Positions 10,701-21,937 of a stretch of DNA of 64,000 bases are shown here, in pieces. The notes beneath the pieces were generated by a model. The model had not been told where the DNA came from. It was given only the letters and a program-made list of their open reading frames with translations, and did no database searches. The translations under genes were made by a program, and so were the position numbers. Source of the DNA: Latrodectus hesperus (lineage: Eukaryota > Arthropoda > Arachnida > Araneae > Theridiidae); NCBI GenBank assembly GCA_037975125.1, contig CM075853.1:41160701-41224700 (forward strand), read 5' to 3'. Positions within the stretch are counted from its first letter, which is position 1; each line of letters begins with the position of its first letter.

Positions 10701-13700
10701 AGTCTAATAAAAATATAATTAAATGAAAAAGAATAATATAAATTCTATTCATAAATATTTCAAAACGAAATAAATTTATATCGGTAATGTAAAATATTTA
10801 GTTTAAAATCAAATCTATCCATCACATTTTCTATATACGAATGAGAAATAATAATAAAACGAACAAAAAACTAAACTAACAATTGAAATAATTCTAACAC
10901 TCATCTAAAATTACACTAGAATCTGATACAATTAATATAAACAGACAATTGAGTTGAAATTGTTATTTTATGATTTATAATGATTATAATTTATACTATT
11001 ATGATTTGTAAAAATTTTATTATAGAAGTTGATTTACACTTAGTATATTTCCGTTATAATTTCAAACTTTATAATTTCAATTATAATAATTTACAGATAT
11101 TTCAACAATAATATGCATAATTATACAAGTGAATAAATGAATATTATTACTTATGAAGTATTATTAATTTTTTTATTATAAATATTAGGGGATAAAGAAA
11201 TTCTTACAAAAATTCGTAATACATATATTTACAAAATTTTTATAAATTCTTTTTTCATTTATGTATATAGTTTGAAGAAATTCATATATTTAAACTTAAT
11301 AAACGAGTTGAATAAATAAGTTAATTAGACACTTAAATAACATAAAAACGAAGTTCAAACAAAAATTATAAAAATTAAAAGTCAAAGAAAAAGCAACAAT
11401 AATTTATATCTGAATTTGAATATCAATTCACTATTAACCTATTGTGTAAGAGTAAAGCAATCACTAGTTATGAAATCAAGTTATTCAAGTGTACAATAAC
11501 GCTCAAAATGTCATGTTATTCAAATAAAAAAATAACTTATTGAAGAAATTTGGTAATATATAGAAGAAGAAAATTATGCCAAAAGTCAAATACTATTTAT
11601 TATTAAAAAATAAATTTATTTTTAATAAAAATGTATTATATAAGATTTTTTTATCTTTTATTTGTAATTTTTTAAAACATACATGATTGACGACGCTCTC
11701 TGTTTGATATTATTGAAATAAAATTATTTTAATTTTATAATTTAGAAAAAAAAAATCTCATTAAATTGTTTATAGATTTAGTAGAAAACCTTCTTTAAGC
11801 ACAGTATACTTTCAACTTAAAAACACATTGTTAATAAATTACATTAAAAAGATATTTTAATAGAAGTATGGAAGTTCATTTATAAGATTCTTATGTGTAA
11901 AGTATTCTTATGTGCAAGTTTTCTTGATGACTTCCACATAACTCAAATAATATTTAAATGATAAAAAATAAAAACTGCAAAAAAAAAAAAAACATTTAAT
12001 TTTAAAAAACGGCTTTAAATAACCAACTAATTATGCTGAAATTGTAAGACAAAAATTGTGTGAAATAACAAGGTACAACAGTACAATAATGGATATTTTT
12101 TTCGATATAAATTACATTTTAATATACATATTTCATTCATATAAAATTTATTGTAGGTAAATATAGTTTACAACTATAACAATTTTAATATAACTTTAAA
12201 ATTACAAAAATCAGAAAGATTTTGTAATTTTAAACTATATATATAATACTTTACACATAAGAATCCTATAAATGAACTAATAGTTTATCTCTACTAAGTA
12301 TATAATATAAATCTTTATTCAAAACTGAATAAAAATTTTGAAGTTAAAACATTTTTTCTAAAAATAAATTGCTTTGAGAAAAAATTATTTCGGATTGATA
12401 TCGAAAGAGAAAATTCAATTTAAATATATTCAAATACATTACACAGGAAATATAATAAATATTTTACTTATTGTAGGGAAGCATAATAATAAATGAAAAA
12501 ATGATCAATTATCATAGAAAAATGTTTACTATAAACAATGTAATCATAAAAATTGAACGATATTACTATGTATATTATTTTTTGGAAAGTTATGACACTG
12601 ACGTATAATTAATTCCCAATGGGTTTCATGGTGCATAGTTTAAATTATAATTTATATAATTGAAATTTCATCAATTTTACGATTCTGCAAAAATCAAGAG
12701 CCTTTAAAGCCTTATTAACGAATTTTGTATACTTTCAACACTAATTCTAAAACTCGGATGTCAGATTTTCCCACAATTTATTGAAAGTTTTTGTCAAAGT
12801 AATGTGTGTACGCGAAACTATGATATTGTAATGATTGATTTGTGGAGTTTAATCACGCAAAATCCGATTACGGATAAGCAGCGCCAGATGTTGGTGATAT
12901 TGTGATGTTGCCAGCGATCGCACAGCAAATAATTAGATTTTTCATAACCTAAGAATATTCTACTTAAAAAAGTTACATTATAATAATTTTTATTTAATCT
13001 ATCGTTAAAAGCGTACAGACTAATTAAAATAAAGAATACATTTGACGGTTGGCTCGCTGATTAGCTTTCCTCGTGCTAAGTCGAATGTCTTTTGCAATGG
13101 TATTCTTCACTTATTTATGTTAAATTTAATACAATATTTTGTCAAATAAAGCAGATAAAAAATATGTAAGTAATTGTTTAGGATTTTAAATATATTTTCG
13201 ATTGAAGTGAATTTTCTTATACATGTGTTATTGCGAGGAATTAGCCACTTATGTTAGTATCATTTCTTATAGAGTGCTCCTAAATTCAACATTTTCTAGC
13301 TCTGTTTAATGATTTATTTCCTATTTTATATATGGATCGTGGAGGCCAATTAATGAATCTAAGATATAGGTTTTCATAATTTTTAGAGGACAAAACAGAA
13401 GATTCCCTGTCGAATACTACAATAGAATGAATTGAATTCATCGTATTCTGTTTCAAAATCTTATATCATAGAGTTCGATTTTAAAATTATGCGAATGGGT
13501 AATAAAAATGTTTAAAAATTTAAATGTTCAAATTTGTATAGACGTGCCACTGTGAAGCGAATAGCCTAAAGGACTTAGTGGCTCATTTGAACATGCAACG
13601 GCTTCTATATATGCACGTTGTAAGAGAGAAAATGCCCAAAAAATTTTTTCCGTGTATATGCAGAAAGCACGACACTTATCGTTATTAATCAATAAGATTA

Positions 13701-13995
13701 TATCGGAGAAAATGAAAAAAAAAAAAAATCACATAAAATTTATGTACGCAAACAAAAAAGGAAAATAATTTTACCAAAAATATAAACGTCGCTTTCGTTA
13801 AACTAAATTTCTGGAAGCATTTAATTTTAAATGAAAAGTTTCTTGATAAGAATATGAATATATTTTTAATAAAAATTTAATATGGAACGAAGAAAAATAA
13901 ATTTTTCGTTTATCAAATAAATTTTCCAGTTTTCCCTGAAACTAAATCAAAATTTTTTTCTTTCTGTCTCTTTTAAAATACAAAGCTGAATGTGA
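7786..13995. other. AT-rich sequence, no gene recognised
   Basis: A short (ATT)n run lies at about 8194-8217. 7900-8150 is somewhat more complex sequence with no match I recognise. An inverted-repeat pair occurs at 11873-12279 (listed separately). 12780-12950 is locally less A/T-rich but without an ORF. Nothing else could be supported. Confidence 0.5.
11873..12279. repeat. Spaced inverted repeat, 35-nt arms
   Basis: 11873-11907 and 12245-12279 are reverse complements over 35 nt with one mismatch (core TTCTTATGTGTAAAGTATT), separated by 337 nt of A/T-rich sequence. It could be a degenerate MITE or an inverted duplication. No clear target duplication was seen. A second small hairpin (about 12195-12234) lies inside. 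Confidence 0.5.
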
Positions 13996-14560
13996 ATGGA
14001 AATATTTACACAAAATTCCCATTCTTCCTCTCACTTACAAACTGATGTAAAATATCGCTTGGTTTTGATTGGCTGCGCACACATTCCGCACCACTTCCAA
14101 CTCCCCTTTCTTCTCCGCATTCCATATCATCCCGATATATATATTCATACGGAATTTCGAAGGCTATATTTTTGGATGAAAGCTGGCGGGCACACAGAAG
14201 CGCCGAATACCCAAACATATGGTGTGGTAAATTTTAATCATTGGGGGTGAGCGAGGGAGGGTGTGCAGACGCAACCTACTCGTTCGTCCCAGGCGAAGCG
14301 AAAGGTGGCTCATTAGCCTCAATTTGGTGCGAGTTTTCGCGGGGAGCAAAAGCCAATTTTCTCAAATCAGCGCTTCTCGGCTTTCCAGATGAATCACGGA
14401 CTCGCGTATTAGCTTCATTTGCATTCATTACGCGGAAGGGCCGCTTCAGCTCGCCGCTTTCGGGGACAGTTTGGAGGAGCGAATTGAAAGGGTTGCCGCA
14501 ACGAGGCAAGCCTTGGCTGCCTTTGGCAGGCACAGAAAGGCTCACATAAACGCCAATTTC
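13996..14560. other. GC/CpG-rich island, candidate promoter or conserved element
   Basis: A sharp rise in G/C and CpG content stands out from AT-rich flanks. Visible motifs are GATTGGCTGCGC (inverted CCAAT) near 14069, a TATATATATTCATA stretch near 14137, GGGGGTGAGCGAG (splice-donor-like) near 14243, and CATTTGCATTCATT with an octamer ATTTGCAT near 14417. Open frames of 84-102 codons occur on both strands but overlap each other and resemble no known protein, as expected where stop codons are rarer. Function is unknown. Confidence 0.35.
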
Positions 14561-14689
14561 CAGGCAGTCTCAATAATATTTTTAATTGCTAGTGTCATTC
14601 AGAAAACTTTTTGGAAAGATGTAATTTATTTAAAAAGTAGTGAGATTTACATTTACACAATTGAAATAATTGAGGAAAACCCTTGAAAG

Positions 14690-15180
14690 ATATTAGAAAT
14701 AACTATATAACTTATAAATGAAATGAAAAAAGTGCAATCAAAAATAAATCTTTTTCTAAATTTAAGTATTTATGAAATTTAAAATAAAAAATATATTTAA
14801 ACTTCCAGAATATACTACAAAAAAACTTTCACTTACCTGACAATATCTCCGACGATCCACGAGTTTTCATTTGATGTAACAATTTTTCAAGCACAATTTT
14901 ACTATATATTATTTAAGATACATTACATACATTGCCACGTTCTGTGATTTACAAGCACCATATTTCACATTTATAATAATTTTTTGTTTTTAATAAAGAA
15001 AAGATAGAAGACTTGGCAAAGGTTTCCTTAAAACATTTTATGTTTAATTCATTAATGACCGACTGGATGGCAGGAGTGTGGCCCACAAGCTACAAAAACG
15101 GACAATCCATCAAAAATTATTACAAACTAATAAAATATGTCGACTGAATTTCCATAGTTACAGCTTATAGCTTAACAGTC
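14690..15180. other. AT-rich spacer, nothing recognised
   Basis: A/T-rich sequence with no ORF, repeat or RNA signature that I could identify. Confidence 0.5.
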
Positions 15181-15186
15181 AGTAGT

Positions 15187-15413
15187 TAGTTAGGTTTTAT
15201 GGCTCAAGGTTCAAAACAGAACAAACGGTGCCAAGTTTCATTTGATTTGTCGCTCAACAACTACTTTTTGATCACGAAGGCTAGTTGGACCCGGATCTAC
15301 AGTTTAAAGTGTATTCCGAACTACTGTGCTAACATCCATGCTCAAAGGTGAGATTTGATCTCAAGAACTGTTAACCAAAGGGCAAGGTGCTAACCATTCG
15401 GCTGCCAGTTCCA
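15187..15413 (-). mobile_element. tRNA-derived SINE with LINE-type 3' tail
   Basis: Read on the minus strand from 15413, the element opens with a tRNA-like head: GGCAGCCGAATGGTTAGCAC (A box and D arm), CCCTTTGGTTAACAG in the anticodon-arm position, then TTGAGATCAAATCTCACC, a T-arm and B-box equivalent that can fold. About 110 nt of unrelated body follows. The 3' end is GGCACCGTTTGTTC, a loop, GAACCTTGAGCCATAAAACC and degenerate AACC-like repeats ending near 15187. That terminus is the one used by the LINE family in this window. The tRNA part is too altered for a functional tRNA. Boundaries are accurate to within a few bases. Confidence 0.65.
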
Positions 15414-15529
15414 CCAAAAAATTATAAAAAATATCTTTTTTTAAGCCCAAGCAACAAATAAAAACTAATTATCAAAATACTAATCGTTCTGTTTCATTGA
15501 TATATGTACATATTAGCGGCAAAATTTGA

Positions 15530-15978
15530 GTTGCGTTTTATGGCGCAACGTCAAAAATTTGACATGCTGCATCAAAACAGTCTATAAATTAAAAAAAAAA
15601 AATAAATAAACATTTTTTAAAAAACCCAAAAAACGTTAAGATAGCAATAAAAAAAAAATTTGCTATATCGAAGAAGTTTTAATATAAAAACAAGAAACAG
15701 CGTCAGTAAAAATTTTACCATGTAAAGAATATAGTTTACAAATTTGAAATTAATAAATTTAATAAGGGTGACTGTGATGTTACTTCACATAATTCCTGCC
15801 CTTGTCAACTTCTTATTTGCTGATGCTGTTAGCAGTGCCCTTCTTGTGCTACTTCCTAACATTTTCTTTTACAACCGTTGGCAGCAGAATGTTTCTCCTC
15901 TGTATTAGGGAATTTTTTTTCTCTCATCTGCGAGGCGGCATGGACGAAAGTTGAAGTTTTTTAAGCCGTGTTTTTTTT
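15530..15978 (-). mobile_element. Decayed LINE-family 3' tail and 3' UTR-like sequence
   Basis: 15530-15573 is a recognisable tail (GTTGCGTTTTATGGCGCAACG, AATTTGACATGCTGCATC). A/T-rich sequence with an AACCCAA...ACGTTAAGAT block follows, echoing the AACCCAAGCAACATTAAAA of better copies. Beyond about 15770 the sequence (GC-richer, to 15960) matches no part of the element that I can identify and may be older host DNA. Confidence 0.5.
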
Positions 15979-15990
15979 TTTTCTTGACTA
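15979..15990. repeat. Left target duplication of the LINE array
   Basis: TTTTCTTGACTA lies immediately before the first LINE tail and matches TTTTCTTAACTA at 37304-37315, immediately after the last LINE 5' end, at 11 of 12 positions. Confidence 0.75.
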
Positions 15991-16367
15991 TGGTTGGTTG
16001 GGTTTTATGGCGCAAGGTTCAAATAAGGACAAGCTGCGCCAGAATTTTTTTTGTATAATATTTTCTAATTTATTTTAAACCAATCAACTTTTAAAATTCA
16101 TTTAAAAATATAAGTAATATTTATAAGATTAACATAAAAAATAAATAGACAAACACCCAACATATAAATGATTAAATTATATTAAAATATCTGAAATAAA
16201 AAACTAAACTAAATCAGTAAAACGTTATAAGAATTTAATTAAAAATCTTTTATCTATAAAACCAAAGCTTCTTAAGAAAGCAAAAATATTTCGACGCGGT
16301 GGTTCCCCCAGCAAATCCCGCATCGTTAAAAGATCAGTTTTAAAAAATTTAAAACGATGTTGGTTAA
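15991..16367 (-). mobile_element. LINE copy Z, 5'-truncated (377 bp)
   Basis: It contains the (GGTT)2 tail, the terminal stem-loop at 16009-16040, a 3' UTR and the last ~40 codons of ORF2 (about 16225-16355; LLGEPPRRNIFAFLRSFGF). It stops near 16367 inside ORF2 and is joined directly to the 3' tail of copy A. The C-terminal residues differ from those of A, C and E, so Z belongs to another subfamily. Confidence 0.85.
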
Positions 16368-16386
16368 TGGTTGGGTTAAGTTTTAT

Positions 16387-16418
16387 GGCGCAAGGTCCGA
16401 AAACGGACATGCTTCGCC
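16387..16418 (-). promoter_or_regulatory. 3'-terminal stem-loop of copy A
   Basis: In the RNA sense the outer arm GGCGAA pairs with TGCGCC with one mismatch, and the inner arm GTCCG pairs with CGGAC around a TTTT loop. This is the putative recognition structure for the element's reverse transcriptase. Confidence 0.6.
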
Positions 16419-16623
16419 AAGAATAGTTTTAAAGCAGATATTTCTTTTTTTTATTCTTATTATTTTATTTATTTATTTATTTACTTTTTTCGGAAACCCA
16501 AGCAACATTAAAACTTTAAAAAACAAAAATAAGTGTATATATATATATTATATTAAAATCCAATTGTAAAATATAAAAGGAAAATCAAAAATATATATAC
16601 TTTTAAAATTTAGAAAACACGAA

Positions 16624-19600
16624 TTAAATATAATGTAAAAAACCTATTGCCCTCAAAAAGGCAAATAGGATCCTGTGGGGTGGTTCCCCAAGCAAATCAT
16701 ATAATGTTAAAATATCACAGTTAAAAAAGAGTAAACGATATTGGTTAAAATATGAGTATGAAATTAAAATATGATAAACAGTGAATGGTTCACCACACGT
16801 TTCACACCATGGATTTAATTTGTTTAGAAACAAATGTCTATGTGTGAAACGTGTGTGTCCGATACGAAGGCGGCTTAATCTTACATCAGCACTTCGTATC
16901 GGTAAAACTGTTAATGAGGTGATGAATGGAAATATGGCACGCAATTTATTATTGACCTGCATGTTCCAAGACTCCTGCCAAAGATCTTGAGTAAATTTTT
17001 TAACACATCTTCTCACATCAAACAAAGGAATGGATGGAAGAGATGGGCCAGATGCAGATTTAGCAGCTGCATCAGCCCTCTCATTGCCATCGAGACCTAC
17101 ATGACTTGGGATCCGGCAGAAAATTATTTCATATCCCTTGCCTGCAAGGGAATCCAATGCTTGGAAAATTCTAGAAACAACAGGATGGCAATCAAAACTA
17201 CTGTTCCGCAAAGTTTCCAACACACTCAAACTGTCAGTGTACACACAGTATTTATGAGTCTCACATGTATTCATCTGCTGAAGAGCTTGGTAAATAGCAG
17301 TTGCTTCAGCAGAGAAAATAGAACAGGATGGATGGAGGCTGTAGCTAAGTGTTTTGTTCTCAATAATTACAGCACATCCAACATGTCCTGCAGATTTTGA
17401 TCCATCTGTGAAAACTAGTGTGTACGTGGTGTACTGACAGCCATGTGAGGCATACAGCTGCCGGGAAAGAGTAAATGCTGTATCTGATTTTCTAAAACGA
17501 GCAAAAGGATTTATGATTTTAATCTGTGGATCATACCAAGGTGGATGAGAAGAATACTCCGTTTTGTCAAAACGGAAATCACATAGGTCTAAATAATAAT
17601 ACACAATGGATTTTGTTCGTGTGAGAAAAGGTGGAATGCTGTATGCACGAGCGTCATACAGCCTCATTAGTGCAGGTGTAGTAGTAGTCAAGGAACGTAA
17701 TGGATGATGAGGGTCAGACATGATTTTTGCATAATAACTGAGAGACAGCTGCATTCGTCTCAGGTCTAAAGGCAGTTGTTGACATATTGCATATAGACTC
17801 TGGACGGGTGAAGTGCGGAATGCGGCTGAGCATATTCTCAAAGGAGAGTGATGTATTGTATCCAGTCTACGTAGAACAGAAGACCTAGCAGATCCATACA
17901 CAACACACCCATAGTCGATACGAGATAAAATTATTGACTGGTAGACACGAAGTAGTGCCGTGCGATCAGCACCCCAAGATGTATTAGGAAGCACCTTGAG
18001 GATATTAAGCGATCGCTCGCACTTCTTCCACAAATGAAGAACATGCGGAAGAAAATTCAACTTTCGGTCAAAAATTATTCCCAGAAACTTTATCTCGTAG
18101 ACAACAGGGATAGGTGTATTATTTATATAGATAATAGGATCATTATGTAGACTAGTCTTCCTGCAGAAATGGACACAATTACTCTTGCTAGGAGACAGCG
18201 TATGGCCATTCTCAGCACACCATGCAGCAAGTTTATTAACTGATGTTTGTAGTTGTCTCTCAATTAAACGCATGTTAGAACCCTCACATGATATTTGCAG
18301 GTCATCAACATAAAGCATGCCATAAACAGGAGGTGAAATTTGATGAAGGATGCAAGTGATGTACAAGGTTAAAAAGTGTGACACTTAAAATAGAGCCTTG
18401 GGGTACACCCTCGGCTTGAATAAAAGTATTGGACATAACAGAACCAATACGAACTTTAAAACCACGGGAGCATAAAAAATTTTCTATAAATATTGGCAAA
18501 TTACCCCTAAAGCCAAAATCATACATCCTACGGAGAATTCCATAACGCCACGTACGGTCATAAGCCTTCTCTATGTCGAAGAAAATGGAAACGAGATGAT
18601 TCATCCGCACAAAGGCATTGCGGATCTGCGTTTCCCGATAAGTAATATTATCAAGAGTGGATCTTCCTTTACGGAAGCCACTCTGATTGATATGGATAAA
18701 TTTATTTGTTTCTAAGTCATAGATGAGACGGGCGTTGACCATACGTTCGAGAGTCATACATAAGCAACTCGTCAGAGCAATTGGTCGATAACTTGAAGGA
18801 GCAGAAGGATCCTTATTAGCCTTAAGGATCAGAATCACTATTGCTTTGCTCCAAAGTGATGGAAATTGTTTTTCAGTCCAGATCCTATTATACAAGAACA
18901 ACAAGTTCAACAGGGAATCTGGACTTAAATGACGAAGCATTTGATAGCTGATTCCATCTGGTCCTGGGCTAGTATCATGGGCCTGCTGTAATGCTCTCTT
19001 CAATTCCAACATCCGGAATTCAGAGTTGTATGGCAAAGCTTGTCCATGGTTGAAACGATTTGGTATTCGCTCAGCACGACTCTTTGTCCTTAAGAACGAA
19101 CGACTATAAGAGTCGTTGCTTGAGACGCTAGCAAAGGTTTCACCAAGGACGTTAGCGATGTCCTTAGGAGAAGAGTGTACAGCAGCTCCGGATTTTAGAA
19201 TAGGAATAGAGAATTCCTTATACATTCCATTGGCTGCTTTCACTCTTCTCCACAACTGTTTACTGGATGTGGAAGAAGTTATTGATGATAATAGCGAGAC
19301 CAAGATTCCTTCTGACTTCGACGACGAGCTCTGCGAGCTAATGCTTTTGCTCTCTTATAGGCGATAAGATTCTCCGTTGTGGGGTATCTTCTGAATAGCC
19401 CCCATAACTTCCTCTGTATCTTATATGGGTTTTGACATTCATCATTCCACCAAGGTTTGCAAGGCCTGTGTGGTATAGAGGAACACTTAGGTATTGATGC
19501 ATCAGCTGCATTTATAATTGTTTCAGTGACTTTAGATTCGGCATTATCAATATCATGGATCATAACCATTTCATTATCAACAACTGCCAATTATGTAAAT

Positions 19601-20330
19601 AAAGTCCAATCTGCCCGACTGTACACGTAAGTAGGTAAGTGTTGTCTTACACTACTACCTCCAGTCTGGGAGATGACGAGAAGAAAATAATCGCTATTAT
19701 GCAGATCATTTCCTACATTTAAATTTAACAATGGCAGTAGTGAGGGAGAACTAATGGCTAGATCGAGAGAATGAAATGTTCGTGTGGGTACATGGAAATA
19801 TGTCTTCTAGTCGGTAATAAGCAGACAGAGATTGTTATCTGAAATAAACCGCTCTATCTGCCGACCGCGAGAATTGGTATCATCATTTCCCCACAAAGAA
19901 TTATGGCCGTAAAAGTCACCTAACAGCAGAAATGGTGTTGGCAGCTGATCTATTAATGCATCGAGTTCCTCTTGGCGGATGACATCATGTGGTGGTAAAT
20001 ATAAACTACAGACTGTTAATAAGCATGCAGTATGAGTTCTTACAGCAACAGCTTGTAGAGTAGTATTCAATGGATGGGCAGTGCTGGGAAAAGTATTAGA
20101 TGTCAATATACAAACACCTCAAGACACTGCACCATCGTCACCACAGTCTTTTCTAAAGCTTTTAAACCCACGCATGGGAAAGTTATTGCTGGACTTCAGG
20201 AATGTTTCCTGAAGTGCAACACCTGCGGGGTTGTAGGCTGAAATTATAGACTTGATGTCATCATGATGAGAACGCAAACCATAGCAGTTCCAAGAAACAA
20301 AGGAAGTTATTGTTGAAATTGAAAAGCTCC
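16624..20330 (-). pseudogene. ORF2 (EN-RT-RNase H) of copy A, frameshifted
   Basis: The ORF encodes the LINE polyprotein but is broken. An extra base near 18363 separates the RT block with QGSILSVTLFN from the YVDD block. A one-base deletion near 19285 and further changes follow, and a Glu-to-stop change lies near 19808 (CTAGTC where intact copies have CTCGTC). Intact blocks remain: YVDDLQ, FTDGSKSAGHVG, SAEATAIYQAL, YTDSLSVLE, GNERADAAAK and the C-terminal CETC...H...S. The last zinc-ligand Cys of the final CCHC is replaced by Ser in this copy (ISYSYF where C has ISCSYF). Sequencing indels cannot be excluded as the source of some frameshifts. Confidence 0.9.
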
Positions 20331-20426
20331 TTTCCCGGAGCTGGAAGGCATGTCATCTGACATCTCGTCGAGTGACAGATCTTCGTCAGAGGGATGTAGT
20401 TGCTTGGTTGGTTGGTTGGGTTTTAT

Positions 20427-20458
20427 GGCACAAAGTCCAAAATTGGACAAGCTGCGCC
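20427..20458 (-). promoter_or_regulatory. 3'-terminal stem-loop of copy B
   Basis: The RNA-sense outer arm GGCGCA pairs with TGTGCC through one G-U wobble, and the inner GTCC pairs with GGAC. The wobble keeps the pairing while changing the sequence. Confidence 0.65.
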
Positions 20459-20635
20459 AAAACTATGGTTTAATTTTTTTTTAAATTTTATTTATTTAAC
20501 CCAAACAACATAAAACATTAAAAAATAAAAATAAATGTATATGAAGTAATTAAAAGCCCTAGGTATATATAGAGACATATACACAAATATATATAAAAAT
20601 TATATATATATACAATACCAAAGTTTAAAATTATA

Positions 20636-21937
20636 TCAAATATATTGTAAAAAACCTATTGCTCTTAAAAACGCAAATAGGTTTCTGTGGGGTGGATCCC
20701 CCAATAAATCAAGTAAAATTAAAATATCTGTATTAAAAAAGTGTATACGTAAATGGTTAAAACATGAACATGAAATTGAAATATGATGCACAGTATAAGG
20801 TTCATCACACGTTTCACACCAAGGATTTAATTCATTCAAAAACAAATGTCTGTGTGTGAAACGTGTGTGTCCGATACGAAGGCGAGTCAATCTAACATCT
20901 GCACTTCGTAGCGGTAAAATTGATAATGAGGTGAGGGATGAGAAAATGCTATGGAGTTTGTTTCCGACCTGCAAGTTCCATGATTCTTCCCAAAGGGAAC
21001 ATATAAATCTTTTTATACCCTTTCTCACATCTGAGAGCGGAACCGATGGTAAAATTGGATCTTCAGCAGCCTTTGAAGCTGTGTCCGCTCTCTCGTTTCC
21101 ATCAAGACCTATGTGACTTGGTACCCAACAAAATATTATTTTATTTCCCTTGCCAGCAAGGGAATCCAATGCTGTGAAAATTCTCGACACAACAGGATGA
21201 CATGTGAAACTATTGCTTGTGAAAGCTTCAATAATACTTATGCTGTCAGTGTAAATACAAAATTCATGACAATCATCTGTATTCACATGCCGAAGCGCGT
21301 AGCAGATGGCGGTTGCTTCAGCAGTAAAGACGGAGCAGGATGAATGTAGGCTGTAACTAAAAGCTGTATTATTGATAAAAACTCCACAGCCTACATGTCC
21401 TCCTGTTTTAGAACCATCTGTGAATACAGGTTTGTATGATTGATACTGACAGCGATGAGAAGAATATAGCTGTTGAAAAACAATAGGTGTTGTATCAGAT
21501 TTTCTGTAGCAAGCAAAATTATTAATAAAAGTATTTGTTGGGTCATACCAAGGCGGATGAGCAAATGGGTCAATATTCTCTATCCGGATATCACATAGCT
21601 CTGTGAGCCACAGATGTGATTTGGCTCGTGTGAGAAACGGTGGGATGCTCATTGGACGAGCATCATATAGTCTCATGAGAGAGGTATTAGGAACCATGGA
21701 ACGTATCAGATGATTAGGGGTCGACATGATCTTAGCATAATAAGTGAGAGTTTGCTGCATTCGTCTCAGGTCCAACGGTAGTTGATGGCATACGACGTAT
21801 AGACTCTGGACGGGTGATGTGCGGAATGCCTCAGAACATATCCTTAGTGCTGAGTGATGAACAGTGTCCAATCTTTGCAATACAGAAAGTCTGGTTGGTT
21901 GGTTGGGTTTTATGGCGCAAGGTCCAAAATCGGACAT
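20636..21937 (-). CDS. Truncated ORF2 with RNase H domain, start supplied by the tail of copy C
   Basis: An uninterrupted 433-codon frame. Residues 1-15 (MSDFGPCAIKPNQPT) are translated from the 3' stem-loop and AACC tail of copy C. From residue 16 it is copy B's ORF2: the end of the RT connection region, then RNase H with FTDGSKTGGHVGC, SAEAT-type TAEATAICYAL, YTDSISIIEA and GNERADTASK, so the D-E-D-D acidic set is complete. The C-terminal CETCDEPYTVHHISISC zinc knuckle and the LLGDPPHRNLFAFLRAIGF end follow. The fusion is an accident of nested insertion and I have no evidence that it is expressed. As a gene it is the 3' part of a disrupted ORF2. Confidence 0.8.
   Translation of the reverse strand: MSDFGPCAIKPNQPTRLSVLQRLDTVHHSALRICSEAFRTSPVQSLYVVCHQLPLDLRRMQQTLTYYAKIMSTPNHLIRSMVPNTSLMRLYDARPMSIPPFLTRAKSHLWLTELCDIRIENIDPFAHPPWYDPTNTFINNFACYRKSDTTPIVFQQLYSSHRCQYQSYKPVFTDGSKTGGHVGCGVFINNTAFSYSLHSSCSVFTAEATAICYALRHVNTDDCHEFCIYTDSISIIEAFTSNSFTCHPVVSRIFTALDSLAGKGNKIIFCWVPSHIGLDGNERADTASKAAEDPILPSVPLSDVRKGIKRFICSLWEESWNLQVGNKLHSIFSSLTSLSILPLRSADVRLTRLRIGHTRFTHRHLFLNELNPWCETCDEPYTVHHISISCSCFNHLRIHFFNTDILILLDLLGDPPHRNLFAFLRAIGFLQYI
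21880..21892. repeat. Left target duplication of copy C
   Basis: ATACAGAAAGTCT is identical to 27500-27512. Both lie in the RT region of copy B's ORF2, showing that C inserted there by target-primed integration. Confidence 0.93.

Larger units (their letters stand above)
16368..20403 (-). mobile_element. LINE copy A, 5'-truncated (4.0 kb)
   Basis: The copy runs from a slightly altered tail (TGGTTGGGTTAAGTTTTATGG) and stem-loop (16387-16418) through the 3' UTR and a complete but damaged ORF2 to the last ~25 codons of ORF1 at about 20331-20400. There it breaks off and abuts the 3' tail of copy B. By eye it is nearly identical to copy E over long stretches (for example around 18380-18500), which indicates recent activity. 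Neither end has a target duplication of its own that I can identify. Confidence 0.9.
20404..21892 (-). mobile_element. LINE copy B, 3' segment
   Basis: This is the 3' third of a full-length element that later insertions split into three pieces (20404-21892, 27513-31336 and 36952-37303; about 5.66 kb in total). It holds the tail TT(GGTT)3, stem-loop 20427-20458, the 3' UTR and ORF2 from the RT thumb region to the stop. It ends at ATACAGAAAGTCT, which is repeated at 27500-27512 where copy B resumes. B is a more divergent subfamily than A, C and E (for example LLGDPPHRN and TASKAAEDP). Confidence 0.9.

Noticed and set aside
13996..14549. Protein-coding gene in the GC-rich island
   Set aside because: Overlapping open frames on both strands of similar length are what low stop-codon density predicts. 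No domain or codon pattern favours one.
15340..15413. A genuine tRNA gene on the minus strand
   Set aside because: The arms are too degenerate to fold as a tRNA and the sequence continues into a SINE body and LINE-type tail.
16354..20403. A separate target duplication for copy A (GATGTTGGTTA against GATGTAGTTGC)
   Set aside because: Only about 7 of 11 bases match, and GATGTA on the right belongs to copy A's own ORF1 sequence.
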